Below, one piece after another: positions 32,583 to 42,240 of a DNA stretch of 64,000 nt; within the stretch, counting starts at the first letter, position 1, and every line of letters begins with the position of its first letter. This stretch comes from Mycosphaerella arachidis (lineage: Eukaryota > Ascomycota > Dothideomycetes > Mycosphaerellales > Mycosphaerellaceae): the NCBI GenBank assembly GCA_001297265.1, contig LIHB01000015.1, forward strand, positions 246,785 to 310,784. Reading direction: 5' to 3'. The translations under genes were made by a program, and so were the position numbers. The notes beneath the pieces are model-generated. The model was given only the letters and a program-made list of their open reading frames with translations. It did not search any database and was not told the origin of the DNA.

Positions 32583-34102
32583 CTACGCGAGGCTCATGCA
32601 AGCGAAGCTCATCTTCTTGGTTATCGAAGTCGTGCTGGAGTCGCTCTGCTGTCTCTTGCTCCGCGACCAGCTCTGAGCTGGAGCGTCGAGCGACCACTCC
32701 ATGTTAACATATGGCCAGCAGATACTGCCATCTTGACGAGTGACCATATCGCCAGCCACGTAAGTGTTATTGCTCGTGAGGGCATCACCAATCTTCTCAC
32801 CGGAGCTGTTGACGAGCTGGAAGTAAGTACCGCTGAAAGTACCAGAACAGCCCATAGCGATGAAATCGCAAGATGGCGAATCAATCTGTTCCCAGCTGAT
32901 GAGGGCATATTCGTCGTCGAATGCTGCGACGTGAGCGTTGCTGCGGTCCGGACCTTCATCTGCTGTGACCCAGTTGACTTGGCTGTCGCCGACGGCGCCG
33001 ACCTCGGACGATGCTTGTTCACCAGCTTTGGTCGACTTATCTGTCATAATAGCCATGGCGACACGACGTCCGCTGGTGCGGTTCAGAGCAGAAGTGTAAC
33101 CGTCACCCATCCACTCGTTAGCACTGAGCTCAATTGCGCCACGAGAAACCCAGGTGAGGATATAGGAAGTGGAGTTGATAAAGCGAGCAAGGCCGGAGTA
33201 AGAGCCAGACATGCCACCAAAAGCCTCACCTCCGGCACCGTTGGTGGTGTTCTCGTTGGAGACTTTTACGCCGGTGTTCGTCATGCCAGTGCCGCCAGTG
33301 TTGAGCCAGATAGCACCTTGGTCCTCGGCGCAGACGCTGGCGAATGGCGCTTCGTCGGCGGCTTCGAACGCAATACCAGTGTTGTGCGAGCATCCCCAAG
33401 CACTTGTTGCACCTTGAATGGTCTGGAGCGTGCCATTGCTCCCAACATATTCGATGCTGTCTCCATAGTGACCAGAGGCGTCGCCGGTGTAGTCAGTAAC
33501 GACGAAGTAAGCACCATAGAGGTCGGCCTTCTCGGAGTATACCAGATCGCCGTTCATGTCTGTAGAGGATCAGCTTGATCAAATCATATGCTCTTACAAA
33601 AGTACCTACCTGGGGACGCCGAGAGACCCTCAGACTCGTGCACACCTGGACCACCAACAAACGTTTTCCAATCTTGATTGCCAGACGAGTACTTGTAGAT
33701 GGCCGGGACTGGGGTACCACTTGGAGGAGCATTGGTGCCAGACACTGCCTCGTTGCCAAGGAGAGCGAAACCATCGTTGTGAGCAACAAGACCTCCAGCT
33801 TCCTTCACGCCGTCGATCGACACGGTGGTTCCAGTAGCAGTGAAAGTCGAGGTATCAACATGCTGGACATGTGCGCCGGTTCCACTGCTGTCAAGGTACG
33901 CAAGATAACCAGTGTTGCCATCCGGTGAAATGGCAAAAGGTGTTCGACGATGATGAGGCAGGCCGGTCCAGTAAGCAGCGATGATAGGGTTGAAGCTCGA
34001 ATCCAGCGCAAGAGAGTCCACATATGTCTTCAGTCTCAACGAAGGGTCAACAGCAGCGACCAGCGCTGCTGAGGAAGCGATGAAAGGAATGAATCGCGAC
34101 AT
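32583..34102 (-). CDS. secreted protein of unknown function (2 exons)
   Basis: Exons are 34102-33610 and 33559-32583; the 50-bp intron runs GTAGGT to CTACAG. The 489-residue product has a signal peptide (MSRFIPFIASSAALVAAV). The mature part is rich in short beta-type segments with repeated Gly/Asn/Asp turns (DGNTGYLAYLDSSGTG, WLNTGGTG, NTYVAGDMV), suggesting a propeller-like or beta-sandwich fold. The few Cys (WGCS, SVCA, SPSCDFIAMGCSG) may form disulphides, and several N-x-S/T sites are present. It ends in a basic, Ser-rich tail. No catalytic signature recognised. Probably extracellular. Confidence 0.75.
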
Positions 34103-35150
34103 TCTGAAAGCGCAGAAATGAATGACTGGGGTGTGTACCGTGAAAGAAAGTTTACTGTACCGTGCTACATGGTGGCGGTTTGGCCTCTCTATAGGCTGAC
34201 TGGCTTCGCTTCCACAGACACGTGGCGGTCGTTCAACTTCAGGAGTCGGGATTGAGATATAAAGCGTCTGTCAGCATTCGAACGGTCCTTCCGTGAATCA
34301 TAGCCAGGATTTAGCAGGGGTTGCAGCAAATCAGGCGAAGAAGATAGAGATGAATGGGTCGCGACTTTGTCTGAAACGCCTATGCCGAAGAATCTGTCGA
34401 GTCGCACGTGGGTGTCAAACAACCAGATCGCCACGTACTGGAAGTAGCGCCACATCGTTGTGTAATGTAGAATGTAATGATGCCTAGATTCGGTTCCTCT
34501 CAGGACCACAGCAGAATAGAAGGGATTATAGGTAGCTGTCAGACAAAGACCGGGTCGTATCCGAGCGTTGTTGGGCAAGAATGTACGTACGATACCGAAT
34601 AATCTACTAGCGTTGTTCGAAAAGATTGCCTTAGCGTACTCTCGGGCGTCGCGACGTCGGTGTCGGCGGAGGTCCTCGAGAGGGCGGAACTACTTCTATC
34701 GCCGCGTATATACGGGGGATGACCCGGTAAACCCCCGTTTGCCTACCGGCGGTCCTTTTTACGCCGTAGGCGTAGAGACATAAGAGATTCTAGAGTATCG
34801 AGTCTTAGACTTCTAAGTCCGTAGGTTATAAGGCCCTTACTAGCGTACTAGTTTTATGCACGACAATTGTCAACAAATGCAGGATATATTGCAAAAGTAG
34901 TTCGAAAATCGTGCACGGCCTTGTCTAACAGCTACCGATAGCTAGAGGAAAGTAGTGGTCGGCGGTCGTGCCCTAGGAGACAGCGGCAATGGCGCTGAGT
35001 CTTGGCGGCGCAAGCGGAAACTTTCACTAGCGTGAAGCGGCCACTGACCAATGAGTGAATGACTTAGTTGCACCCCTGTACGTGACCCCCTTCGTCTCAC
35101 AACAGACACCTGGACCACTCCAAGAACATCGAAAGACCACTACCGTACTC
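34103..35150. other. gene-free region flanking a RIP-like island
   Basis: No gene supported. 34103-34577 is the promoter side of the secreted-protein gene. The composition changes sharply at about 34578, stays abnormal to about 34858, and then returns towards normal. Confidence 0.55.
34578..34858. repeat. RIP-mutated repeat relic
   Basis: By hand count this 281-bp block has a single CpA dinucleotide but about 31 TpA, while CpG stays abundant. That is the mark of repeat-induced point mutation (C-to-T in CpA). No coding capacity or terminal repeats remain. It is probably a fragment of an old transposon or duplicated sequence. Confidence 0.7.
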
Positions 35151-35288
35151 ATGGTTGAAGGCCGCACAGATCATGTATTCAACACTCCAGAGCTGCTTAG
35201 ACTCATTCTCGACCAACTCCCGTGGCAAGACTTGCTAGGAGCAAGAACGACTGCCATAGTTTGGCACGACAGCCATGAGAAGATGTAG
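35151..35288 (+). pseudogene. F-box domain fragment
   Basis: The 45-codon frame encodes VFNTPELLRLILDQLPWQDLL and then a tryptophan-containing helix (AIVWHDS), the opening of a fungal F-box domain as in Skp1-binding adaptors. It stops right after the F-box, with none of the usual C-terminal region. It abuts a lectin-like pseudogene on the opposite strand. Probably a truncated relic; a very short F-box protein is less likely. Confidence 0.6.
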
Positions 35289-35289
35289 A

Positions 35290-36202
35290 GCTCGCTCCAA
35301 TCGTCCACCGCGTCTCAGCCGTGAGCTCTGCGTAGCGCCATGTCCGTTGCTGAAGCACTCCAGTGCTACTGTTCCGAAAGTACACATGACTACTCCCTTC
35401 GACTAGCGCACCTCCTACACGGGAGGATGCAGGGCTACCAGTAAAAGCGTTCCAGGGTGACCACAAATTCTGCACAGCATCGACGAAATCCATACCGATC
35501 TCTTGAATCAATCCAGCCGACGATCCAAAATGGACGCGGATACCATGAGGGCGTTGACATTGGTGCGGGCGATGGCGGTGAGGGACATGGTGTTGGGGAG
35601 GCAAGATTAGTTACCGACGGTTACATCGGGTGTTGAGCAGGTTTCGTTGCCGGTAGTGTTGCTGGAGGCAACGTGACCGTCTTTGTCGAAGAAGAAGATC
35701 TGGCGCTGAGGAGGAGGTTAGGGACTGCTAAGGTATGTGTGAGATGAGGCATGTAGACTCACGAGCTGCTGTCATCGTCATGCTTCCCCAACATCGACCC
35801 AAGAACACCTCCTAACAATTGGGTCGACCCAAGAACATCTCCTAACACCTTGGCAGGAATCAAAATCACAGCAATGATTACTGCCTAAACGAACACCTTC
35901 CTCTTCATACTATACACCCGGCGATCTCGCGGCGTCTCGACATTTTTTGGTGGTTCGTCCACATCACGATTAAAGCACCATGGCGGTGCCAGACTCTGCC
36001 CACGATCCGACCATTCCCTGGGAGATGTCGCCGGGTTCGGGAAGTAATGCGTGACGGTCTTGATCTCTGTCGGGTAATCTTGAGGTATTGTTGCATACGC
36101 TTCAGGCATGGTGTCGTAGCCCTGTCCCGGTACTAACTCTAGGTAGTGCCGGTTCTCCACCCGCTGCAGTCCTTCAGGATCCCGATCTCTGTTGGCTTCC
36201 AT
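35290..36202 (-). pseudogene. broken fucose-lectin-like type II membrane protein gene
   Basis: Starts at 36202 with a hydrophilic cytosolic-type N-terminus (about 105 codons) ending KRKVFV. An in-frame TAG (35885-35887) then interrupts what reads on as a membrane helix (AVIIAVILIPA). A GTGAGT...CTCAG intron candidate follows, then RQIFFFDKDGHVASSN, a second stop TAA (35607-35609), and SLTAIARTNVNA. A frameshift near 35550 leads to IRVHFGSSAGLIQEIGMD and VYFRNSSTGVLQQRTW. These blade-like strands resemble fungal fucose-specific lectins with an N-terminal anchor. Two stops plus a frameshift make a functional product unlikely. Both stops are compatible with C-to-T changes in CpA. Confidence 0.6.
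35794..35853. repeat. two 30-bp direct tandem units
   Basis: Units 35794-35823 and 35824-35853 both begin TCGACCCAAGAACA and share CTCCTAACA; they differ at a few positions. They fall just after the anchor segment of the lectin-like pseudogene and would encode a 10-residue in-frame duplication (GVLGS-like). Confidence 0.8.
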
Positions 36203-36877
36203 TATGTTGACAAATTATACCGTAAGATAGCGACGGCAAGACAGCGAATACTGAAGCAAAGGGAAAAAGGGCCGGTACAGGGTGTGAACTGCATAGAGGA
36301 ACCTCCATTGTAGCTATCTTCCGATCTAGCCAACAGATAGGCGCAGAGATGTCGATACTTGCTCGACAGAGTAAGTTCGACATGGGCGGACTTTCTGTAT
36401 GCAGGCGATACGCTATAGAACCGAGGACATGGGCCTGCATCTTGAGGGCGTTGAGCAATACCCGCAACTGCCAGGGATCGTCCGCTACAGCGAGCATCGC
36501 ATGACATAGACTTTGGCGAAGGATTTTAGCTTCACGATGCCGAGCTTCGGATGGTTGCTTCAGCTGAGGCTTGTTGTCCGGTCCTAAATTTGACCAGCCG
36601 CAGTATATGTAAGCAGTAGCGAGCCAATGGAGGAGGATTGAACATTCTCACTTATTTCTCAGCTTGCTTTCGGAGAGGTGTCGCAAGTTGAAGTTGGTAG
36701 CGCGATTCGGGGATCCCACATCTCGAGCAATTGCTACGCTACCGAGTTGCTGCTGCAGCTGTCCAGACATCGTTGAGTGTTTGAAGCGAACACTCCACTT
36801 CCTTGTGGGCTTGCATGCAACCGCCTTCAGAGATCCTCAACCTTCACGTTGAGTGAATAGTCTGAAGAAGCATCCAA
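36203..36877. other. gene-free stretch
   Basis: Lies between the lectin-like pseudogene start and the RNase III stop. No coding evidence. Confidence 0.5.
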
Positions 36878-38317
36878 CTAAGATGCATTCTTCACCGGGT
36901 CACTCTCCAATTGGATCTGCTGTCTCGACTGTGAGCTACTCTCCTGCTTAGCCTGGACCTCCTTTTCAGCCTTGCGCGCCTCCCTCTCCTGCCGACACTT
37001 CGCTTCGCATTCCTGCACGATGGACTTGTTCTTGCCATGCATAGCCTTGATAGCAGCCCACGCCTTGGCTTCCTTCTGGTTAGAACCTTGGCCTGTGGCG
37101 AGAAGTTTGGATGTGTACCCATAACCGGTAATGCTGAGATTTACAATCCACAAGTTCTGACCCAAGCGGTCGCCCTTCAGCTCGATAGTGTCGAGGGGTT
37201 TGTATTCGAGCTTGCAGCCGCGACCGTTGCCTAACTTGTTGGAAAGTTCTTGAGTGGCGTTCGGATCGAAGATGTTCAGAGGATTGGCATCGTCTGTGTG
37301 AATGAGGAGAGACTTGTGAGCATGAAATAGCTCAAGTGCCTTAGGTGCCCACAGCGCAGTCAGCCACTTCTCAGCAGCTGCGAACCCGTCCTCGTGGCTG
37401 AGGACGACGGCCGCAACGTAAGCCTCAAACACGTCTCCAAGAACCTTGTTGAAACCCTTGTTGGCCTTGTCTTGTTCCATCTGGGCCTTGACGCTCTTGT
37501 CCACCTCCACCTTCTTATCAAAACCGTATGCTTTGGAGAATGCGGCGAGGGTCTCGTTCTTGACCAGTGTTTCGCGGCTCTGAGACATCTGGCCGGCGGC
37601 GAGTGTCGGAAAACGGTGATAGATCAAGCGTGATGCGAAGAGCTCGAGATAGGCGTCACCGAGATACTCGAGCTTCTCGTAAGTGATGATGCCGTCAGCG
37701 CCGTCCCGATGCTGCGAATAGATGGATTTGTGTTTGAAGACGGCGGAGTGCAAGTTGTCGTTCGCCACAGGAGGTAATTCTGGGAATCCGCCGGGAACTG
37801 TGAAGGGGGTGTAGAGGGCGACATGTGTGAGTGTCTCCACCGTCGGTGGCAGTTGTGCTACAGCATCATGGTGCGACAGCTGCACGGAGGTAGACTTGTG
37901 AGTTGAAATGTCACCTTGGGCGATACTTGCCTTGAGCGCATTCAGCTCTGCTTTCAGCCGGCGGTTGTCCTCGACAATGTGGTCGATCTGGGTTTTGGTG
38001 CGTTGTGATCCGCCTCCGCCTCCGCCTCCGTTCGCCCTAGCCTTGCCATGCTCTTGACTCTTGTTCTGGTTCTTGTTGCTGTTGCGAAACTGAGCTTCTT
38101 GAGACGGCTGTGGATGACGACCCCGTATGTTCTTGTTGGAGTAATCTTGCTTCGCGCGCTTGCTCTCTCGACCATCGTGTGCGTCCCCGCGATGGCGCTT
38201 ATTGTTGTTGTTGTTGCCATGTGCGTCGCCGCGCTCGTCACCCCGACTGCTCTCATCGTCTCGACTGTTATCACGCTCGCGACGCTCCTGATCGTGGGTA
38301 TACGGTGATTTATCCAT
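36878..38317 (-). CDS. RNT1: RNase III, Rnt1-type
   Basis: 479 residues, intronless. The N-terminal ~100 residues are charged and Asn/Arg/Gly-rich. A short coiled segment (IDHIVEDNRRLKAELNAL) follows. The RNase III domain spans ~205-330 with signature YEKLEYLGDAYLELF, in which Glu and Asp bind catalytic Mg2+, and a second acidic motif LGDVFEAYVAAVVL. A double-stranded RNA-binding domain (~385-450) ends QGSNQKEAKAWAAIKAM. The C-terminal tail is Lys/Glu/Gln-rich. Rnt1 cleaves rRNA, snRNA and snoRNA precursors in the nucleus. No PAZ or helicase domain is present, so this is not Dicer. Divergent from RSM27 across 227 bp. Confidence 0.92.
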   Translation of the reverse strand: MDKSPYTHDQERRERDNSRDDESSRGDERGDAHGNNNNNKRHRGDAHDGRESKRAKQDYSNKNIRGRHPQPSQEAQFRNSNKNQNKSQEHGKARANGGGGGGGSQRTKTQIDHIVEDNRRLKAELNALKASIAQGDISTHKSTSVQLSHHDAVAQLPPTVETLTHVALYTPFTVPGGFPELPPVANDNLHSAVFKHKSIYSQHRDGADGIITYEKLEYLGDAYLELFASRLIYHRFPTLAAGQMSQSRETLVKNETLAAFSKAYGFDKKVEVDKSVKAQMEQDKANKGFNKVLGDVFEAYVAAVVLSHEDGFAAAEKWLTALWAPKALELFHAHKSLLIHTDDANPLNIFDPNATQELSNKLGNGRGCKLEYKPLDTIELKGDRLGQNLWIVNLSITGYGYTSKLLATGQGSNQKEAKAWAAIKAMHGKNKSIVQECEAKCRQEREARKAEKEVQAKQESSSQSRQQIQLESDPVKNAS

Positions 38318-38544
38318 GTTGTTGACTGTTCTCAGCTCTCCTCGGCACTGTTGCGTATTGATGGACAGAGACGAGATGAGCCGCCACAGCTATGCCATGT
38401 TGATTAGCGCACAAATTATGAATGCGAGCCTCAAGAATATATAGCGCGAAGCTCCGACAGTCTTGGCATTACCGCTCCTCCGACATCACCACCATTGATG
38501 CCATCCACACATCCACTTACTCCCTCGCTCTACCCACCGCCATC
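38318..38544. promoter_or_regulatory. bidirectional promoter RNT1/RSM27
   Basis: 227 bp separate the two start codons. AATATATAG at about 38434 is a TATA-like element on the RSM27 side, about 110 bp before its ATG. Confidence 0.45.
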
Positions 38545-38922
38545 ATGTCCGTCCCGCGCTCCCGGATCCTGGACCTCCTTAAAACACAATGCCGCATTTT
38601 CAACACAACCTTCAACCCTACAAATGCAAAACTCGGCAACAAAGTCCTCCGCCAACGCTTACGGGGTCCTTCCCTCGCAGCATACTACCCTAGACGAGTC
38701 GCGACGTTCGTGGATCTAAAGAAAATGTATCCTGGGAGGGAGCTGTACGATAACTTTGAGGAGGATCGATTAGAACATATTCAGATTGCGAAGAGTAGAG
38801 GCAAAGGTGCGCCGAAGAAGAAGAAGACGGCTGAACGTGAGTATTCTGGGAACAGGCGAGGAAGTTGCGTGATTACTAAAATGGGACTAGAATCGAGTAA
38901 GAACAAGAAGAAGAAGAGGTAG
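38545..38922 (+). CDS. RSM27: mitochondrial ribosomal protein mS33 (Rsm27)
   Basis: Exons are 38545-38836 and 38891-38922; the 54-bp intron runs GTGAGT to GACTAG. The 107-residue basic product begins MSVPRSRILDLLKTQCRIFNT and has NPTNAKLGNKVLRQRLRGPSL and YYPRR, the mS33/Rsm27 signature. It ends in a Lys-rich tail (KKKKTAE, then SSKNKKKKR). The unspliced frame is also open but inserts 18 unrelated residues. Part of the mitochondrial small ribosomal subunit. The frame is open upstream of 38545, but the first 40 codons there are unlike the family. Confidence 0.92.
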   Translation: MSVPRSRILDLLKTQCRIFNTTFNPTNAKLGNKVLRQRLRGPSLAAYYPRRVATFVDLKKMYPGRELYDNFEEDRLEHIQIAKSRGKGAPKKKKTAEREYSGNRRGSCVITKMGLESSKNKKKKR

Positions 38923-39562
38923 TGCAGTTGATGGATGGAGCGTGTGTGGGTGTGTAACATGGGTACGAGCGCGGCGTTCCGGATCAATGGATCAATTTGC
39001 AGAGCACAGAGGCATCGGCAGGCGCATGGAGGTTGAGAGAGACCTTATCAAGAATAGTTGTCAGTATTCTGAGCTTTGAGTCAGAAAGCCGAGTCTTGGT
39101 GAGTTATTGAAGGAAGAGGTGGTGCATGATTACTCGTGCTGAAGCCATGGATAGTCTCGCCGACCGCAACTAGTCCCGGAGCTCCTCCGCAATGACGGCC
39201 TCAATTTGATTGATCAAAGACTGCCTCTCAGCCACTGGTAGTCACAACCCTAGATCCACGCTATCCGATTGTGCTACGACAAGGCCACGGATCATATCAA
39301 AGAGCTGGACGACTTTACTGCGGGAAATTATACTGCCTCATGTCTATTGCCGCGGACTCTCTCTCTCTCTCTCATAGCCCTCGCTCAGGCTTCTGCTGCC
39401 TGAGAGCACTGATGATCTGCTCTCAACAGTCTTCACCGATAAATATACCGAGCCGTCTTCTCTGACCATGAGATGGGCGCGCACCATAGCCTCCCCTATA
39501 GCGACGCTCTTGGCACGGTAACCACCGATCATGGCCTGCCCACGATCTGCCTCATCCTTTAT
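38923..39562. other. intergenic region with a CT tract
   Basis: No supported gene. A CT-dinucleotide run lies at about 39356-39371. A 62-codon minus-strand frame (39344-39532) could be a 3' exon of the next gene if a short ~40-bp intron removed the stop at 39563, but the donor is weak. Confidence 0.4.
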
Positions 39563-40045
39563 TCACATCACTTTAGGTTGGGAACTCGCATATGGACGCT
39601 GATACAAGCTCCCACGTAGATCCACTCGAACTATGTCGTAGGGGTCATCGAAAGATATGTTCGTGGCAATCGAGACCCGATCTCGACCAAGCGTAGCAAA
39701 GCTCTGCACTCCGAAATCGAAGGACGCATTGTGCCAATCTGAGAAATACGTGATGCGGGAGGCATATCCGACTGACAAGTATTCTGCGCGGATCTGCCGA
39801 TTGACCTGTGATAGTCGCGACGCAGACTTGTCGCTGCGTGGACATATGAGCTTGGTTTCGTTATCCCGAGCCACGAGCCGATGGATGCTCTTGCGGAATT
39901 CCGCTGGCAGATCAAGGAAGTTGGTGCGGCTGCTGGCGCGGGTTGTGATGTCTATCGGACAGTCAACGGGCTACGACGCACAACACTTCCGCTTGGACTT
40001 ACAGCGAGTGCGGTGCGTGGTGGCTCGTGTCTTTCGTGGTGGCAT
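39563..40045 (-). CDS. small lineage-specific protein with F-box-like/2EXR-type motif (2 exons)
   Basis: Exons are 40045-40003 and 39951-39563; the 51-bp intron runs GTAAGT to CGATAG with a GTTGAC branch-like motif. The 143-residue product starts basic (MPPRKTRATTHRTR). It then has FLDLPAEFRKSIHRLV and, later, SRLSQVNRQIRAEYL. This pair (LPxE-[FL]-R...I, then L-x-VNRQIRAE) is typical of a large family of fungal proteins distantly related to F-box helices. The C-terminal part is beta-like and ends SSQPKVM. Function unknown. A 234-codon frame on the other strand overlaps it and looks like a shadow. Confidence 0.65.
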
Positions 40046-40695
40046 ACTGCCCTCAGGGATGATCTTGATGATCTTGATGGCGAAGATGCTGATGCAACGA
40101 ACGTGCTGCGACAAAGTTCTCGAAGTGGCGGATGCTCGAAGTTGTGAGCAACAAGCAGGGGCGGCAAGAGCAAGGAGTGTTGCACGGCCCGCGTCCGTTT
40201 CATTTCACTCTTCACCCTCTTCGAGTCTACTTCTTGCTAGACTCCAAGACCGCCTGGCAATAGCTGTTTCCCGTCGATCTCGGATCTCAAAGCATGCGCA
40301 ACCTTCCGAGCCGCGTTCACTGGCAAGAACAACCAGGCCATCATTCCTGGCCACAACATAAATTTGCACCAGATCTGCCAACAGAATGACACACCTTGCT
40401 CCCGTTCATCACCAATGACAGCCTTTACACGACCCTCCTCGTTGTTCATTTCAAGCTATGATAACGCGTTACGACCTCTCTGGCATATGTCGAGTAAGTT
40501 CGCGAGAGCTCGTGCCCTCCCACTCTCGTCACAGCGAGACAGCTCTAAGAACTGCCGAGAAGCACAGTCTGTTTGCTGATGTCACAGCATCTTCTTTGTT
40601 GCCAACCAGCGGCAGGAGCGTAGTCACCTCTATAAGAGGTGCACCGTTGTCTGTTGAATGATGGACGGGGCATCACTGCTTATCTGTCAACCAAA
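40046..40695. other. intergenic region between divergent small genes
   Basis: No recognisable coding. Holds the promoter of the 143-residue gene (minus) and of the DKQQ-repeat gene (plus). Confidence 0.45.
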
Positions 40696-41175
40696 ATGAG
40701 CGACAAAGCCACCTCCAAGCCCAACAAGAAGGGCACTGCCAAGATCACGAAGGAATCAGGAGCGGCAAGAATTCCTGCCCCCAGCAAGAAGCCACCTGTC
40801 CGCAAGGACAGTGAAACGAAGGCCATCGATGCAGATGAGAACGAGGTCGAAGATGCCAAGCAATCTGAACAAGGCGAGCCACAAGACAAGCAACAAGACA
40901 AGCAACAAGACAAGCAACAAGACAAGCAACAAGACAAGCAGGAGTCTAGCCCATCACCAGGGCCAGTTACAGAGTCACCTGGAAGCAACGGAGACGGTGA
41001 AACACTGTACAGTCGTGAATATGTGAATGACCACGGAGACGAGGACTTCCATCATCGAGGCAAAGGGCGCTGGGCACGTGGACTACCGGGTCCGAACGCG
41101 AGTGCCAGAGTGGCTGTACGAGGACCAGGAGCAGAGGCATGGAAGGTGGCGAAGCAGAACGAAGGGGGAAAGTAG
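40696..41175 (+). CDS. small hydrophilic protein with QQDK repeats
   Basis: 159 residues, intronless. The start MSDKATSKPNKKGTAK is preceded by an ACCAAAATG context; an in-frame ATG 19 codons upstream is less likely. It has a Lys/Pro-rich N-terminus and an acidic stretch (DADENEVEDAK). A perfect DKQQ tetrapeptide repeat comes next. The C-terminal third contains EYVNDHGDEDFHHRGKGRWARG. No signal, helix pair or catalytic motif; predicted disordered. Function unknown. The C-terminal part has the codon and residue mix of a real protein. Confidence 0.6.
   Translation: MSDKATSKPNKKGTAKITKESGAARIPAPSKKPPVRKDSETKAIDADENEVEDAKQSEQGEPQDKQQDKQQDKQQDKQQDKQESSPSPGPVTESPGSNGDGETLYSREYVNDHGDEDFHHRGKGRWARGLPGPNASARVAVRGPGAEAWKVAKQNEGGK
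40885..40938 (+). repeat. 12-bp minisatellite encoding DKQQ
   Basis: GACAAGCAACAA occurs four times in tandem without a change (40885-40932), then GACAAG begins a fifth unit. It is in frame in the host gene. The perfect identity suggests copy number is young or unstable. Confidence 0.9.
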
Positions 41176-41509
41176 CAGGTACTAGGCATGTAGGATCATG
41201 TGCCTGATGAGAATGAAATTGGCTGCCATGCATGTGTGATACGCTCTGCTGGGGCGTCGACCCAACATTACCCTTTCCATTAAATCACATCGCCGGGCTG
41301 CATGACATAATCGTTCCCAGTATGTTCTTGCTCATACGGCTTTGTACACAGTTTGTTTGCTCCAGAGCACTGTTTCTCCATGGCAATTCGATAGATCTTA
41401 CTCATACGCCACTCAAGCTTAAGCTCACTCTATTCGAGCAGTCGCAGAGCACACCATGCAGGGCAATACATCCAACGATCCGATTGATGCATGAGTTGGC
41501 GTAAAGTCT

Positions 41510-42210
41510 TCAGAGATCGTCGAGCGTTGAATCGTTGTCCATCAAAAACTCGACAATACACTTGTGTCTCCAATCGTCAATGCGCGCAGATTTGGCGTCC
41601 CTCCCAATGCTGGAGGGCTGCTGAACAGTGATAGCGCCTGGTGTGGGAGCACGGAACAGCTTCATCTTACGCCACGATGCGTTAGGATGAAGTCAGACCT
41701 TCCTGCCATCTCTGCCACCCATCCTTTCATCGACGTACGAGTAGACCTTCTCGTCGAGCTCGTAGGCAAAAGCGTCGGTCGCCCCAGATGTCGAAATTTT
41801 GCAATAAAACTCCGCCGTTCTTCATTGCCGCACCTTTTGGACGACCGATGTACCGGTACCCATCGTCGTCCTTGAACAGAATCTGTAACTCAGAGAAGGC
41901 TGTGAGATCGCGAGCCTTTAGGTCGAGTGCTGCGCTCTTGACGCGCTTATCACACGACCTCAATTCCCAATGCTCGAAGAAGATGTACCTACGAAGCTTC
42001 TTGCCACCATGGATGGTATGCCTGAAAGTCTTGCTGACACGCTGCGAGACAAAGAGGTGCTTCCTATGCTCGCATTGCAGATCACGTCTGAGATGATGTT
42101 GTAGTTGCTCGCCTGAGAAGTGTTGGAAGAAGAGGCGCAAGTCAAACTGGCGAAAGTGAATCGTGGCTGGGCAATGTTTGCATGTGATTGAGCCCACCAC
42201 AAAGTGAGCT
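41510..42210 (-). pseudogene. F-box-family gene relic
   Basis: One frame (about 42180-41727) encodes FVSQRVSKTFRHTIHGGKKL and a RRYIFFEHWE-like stretch, the region just after the F-box in a common fungal F-box family. The next frame takes over near 41780 and reads DAFAYELDEKVYSYVDER. It meets a TGA at 41693-41695, then continues with HPNASWRKMKLFRAPT, TVQQPSSIGRDA and a plausible C-terminus at 41510. The order matches a family member, but a frameshift and a stop break it and no proper F-box start remains. It overlaps the 3' end of the rhodopsin-domain gene on the same strand. Confidence 0.55.
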
Positions 42211-42240
42211 CGCACTAGGCCTCCACCAGTGCCGCCTTTA

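Noticed and set aside
32733..33578. 281-codon plus-strand open frame
   Set aside because: Antisense to the secreted-protein gene, which has a signal peptide and a clean intron on the other strand.
39657..40361. 234-codon plus-strand open frame
   Set aside because: Antisense to the 143-residue gene whose LPAEFR ... VNRQIRAEYL pattern and intron make it the better model.
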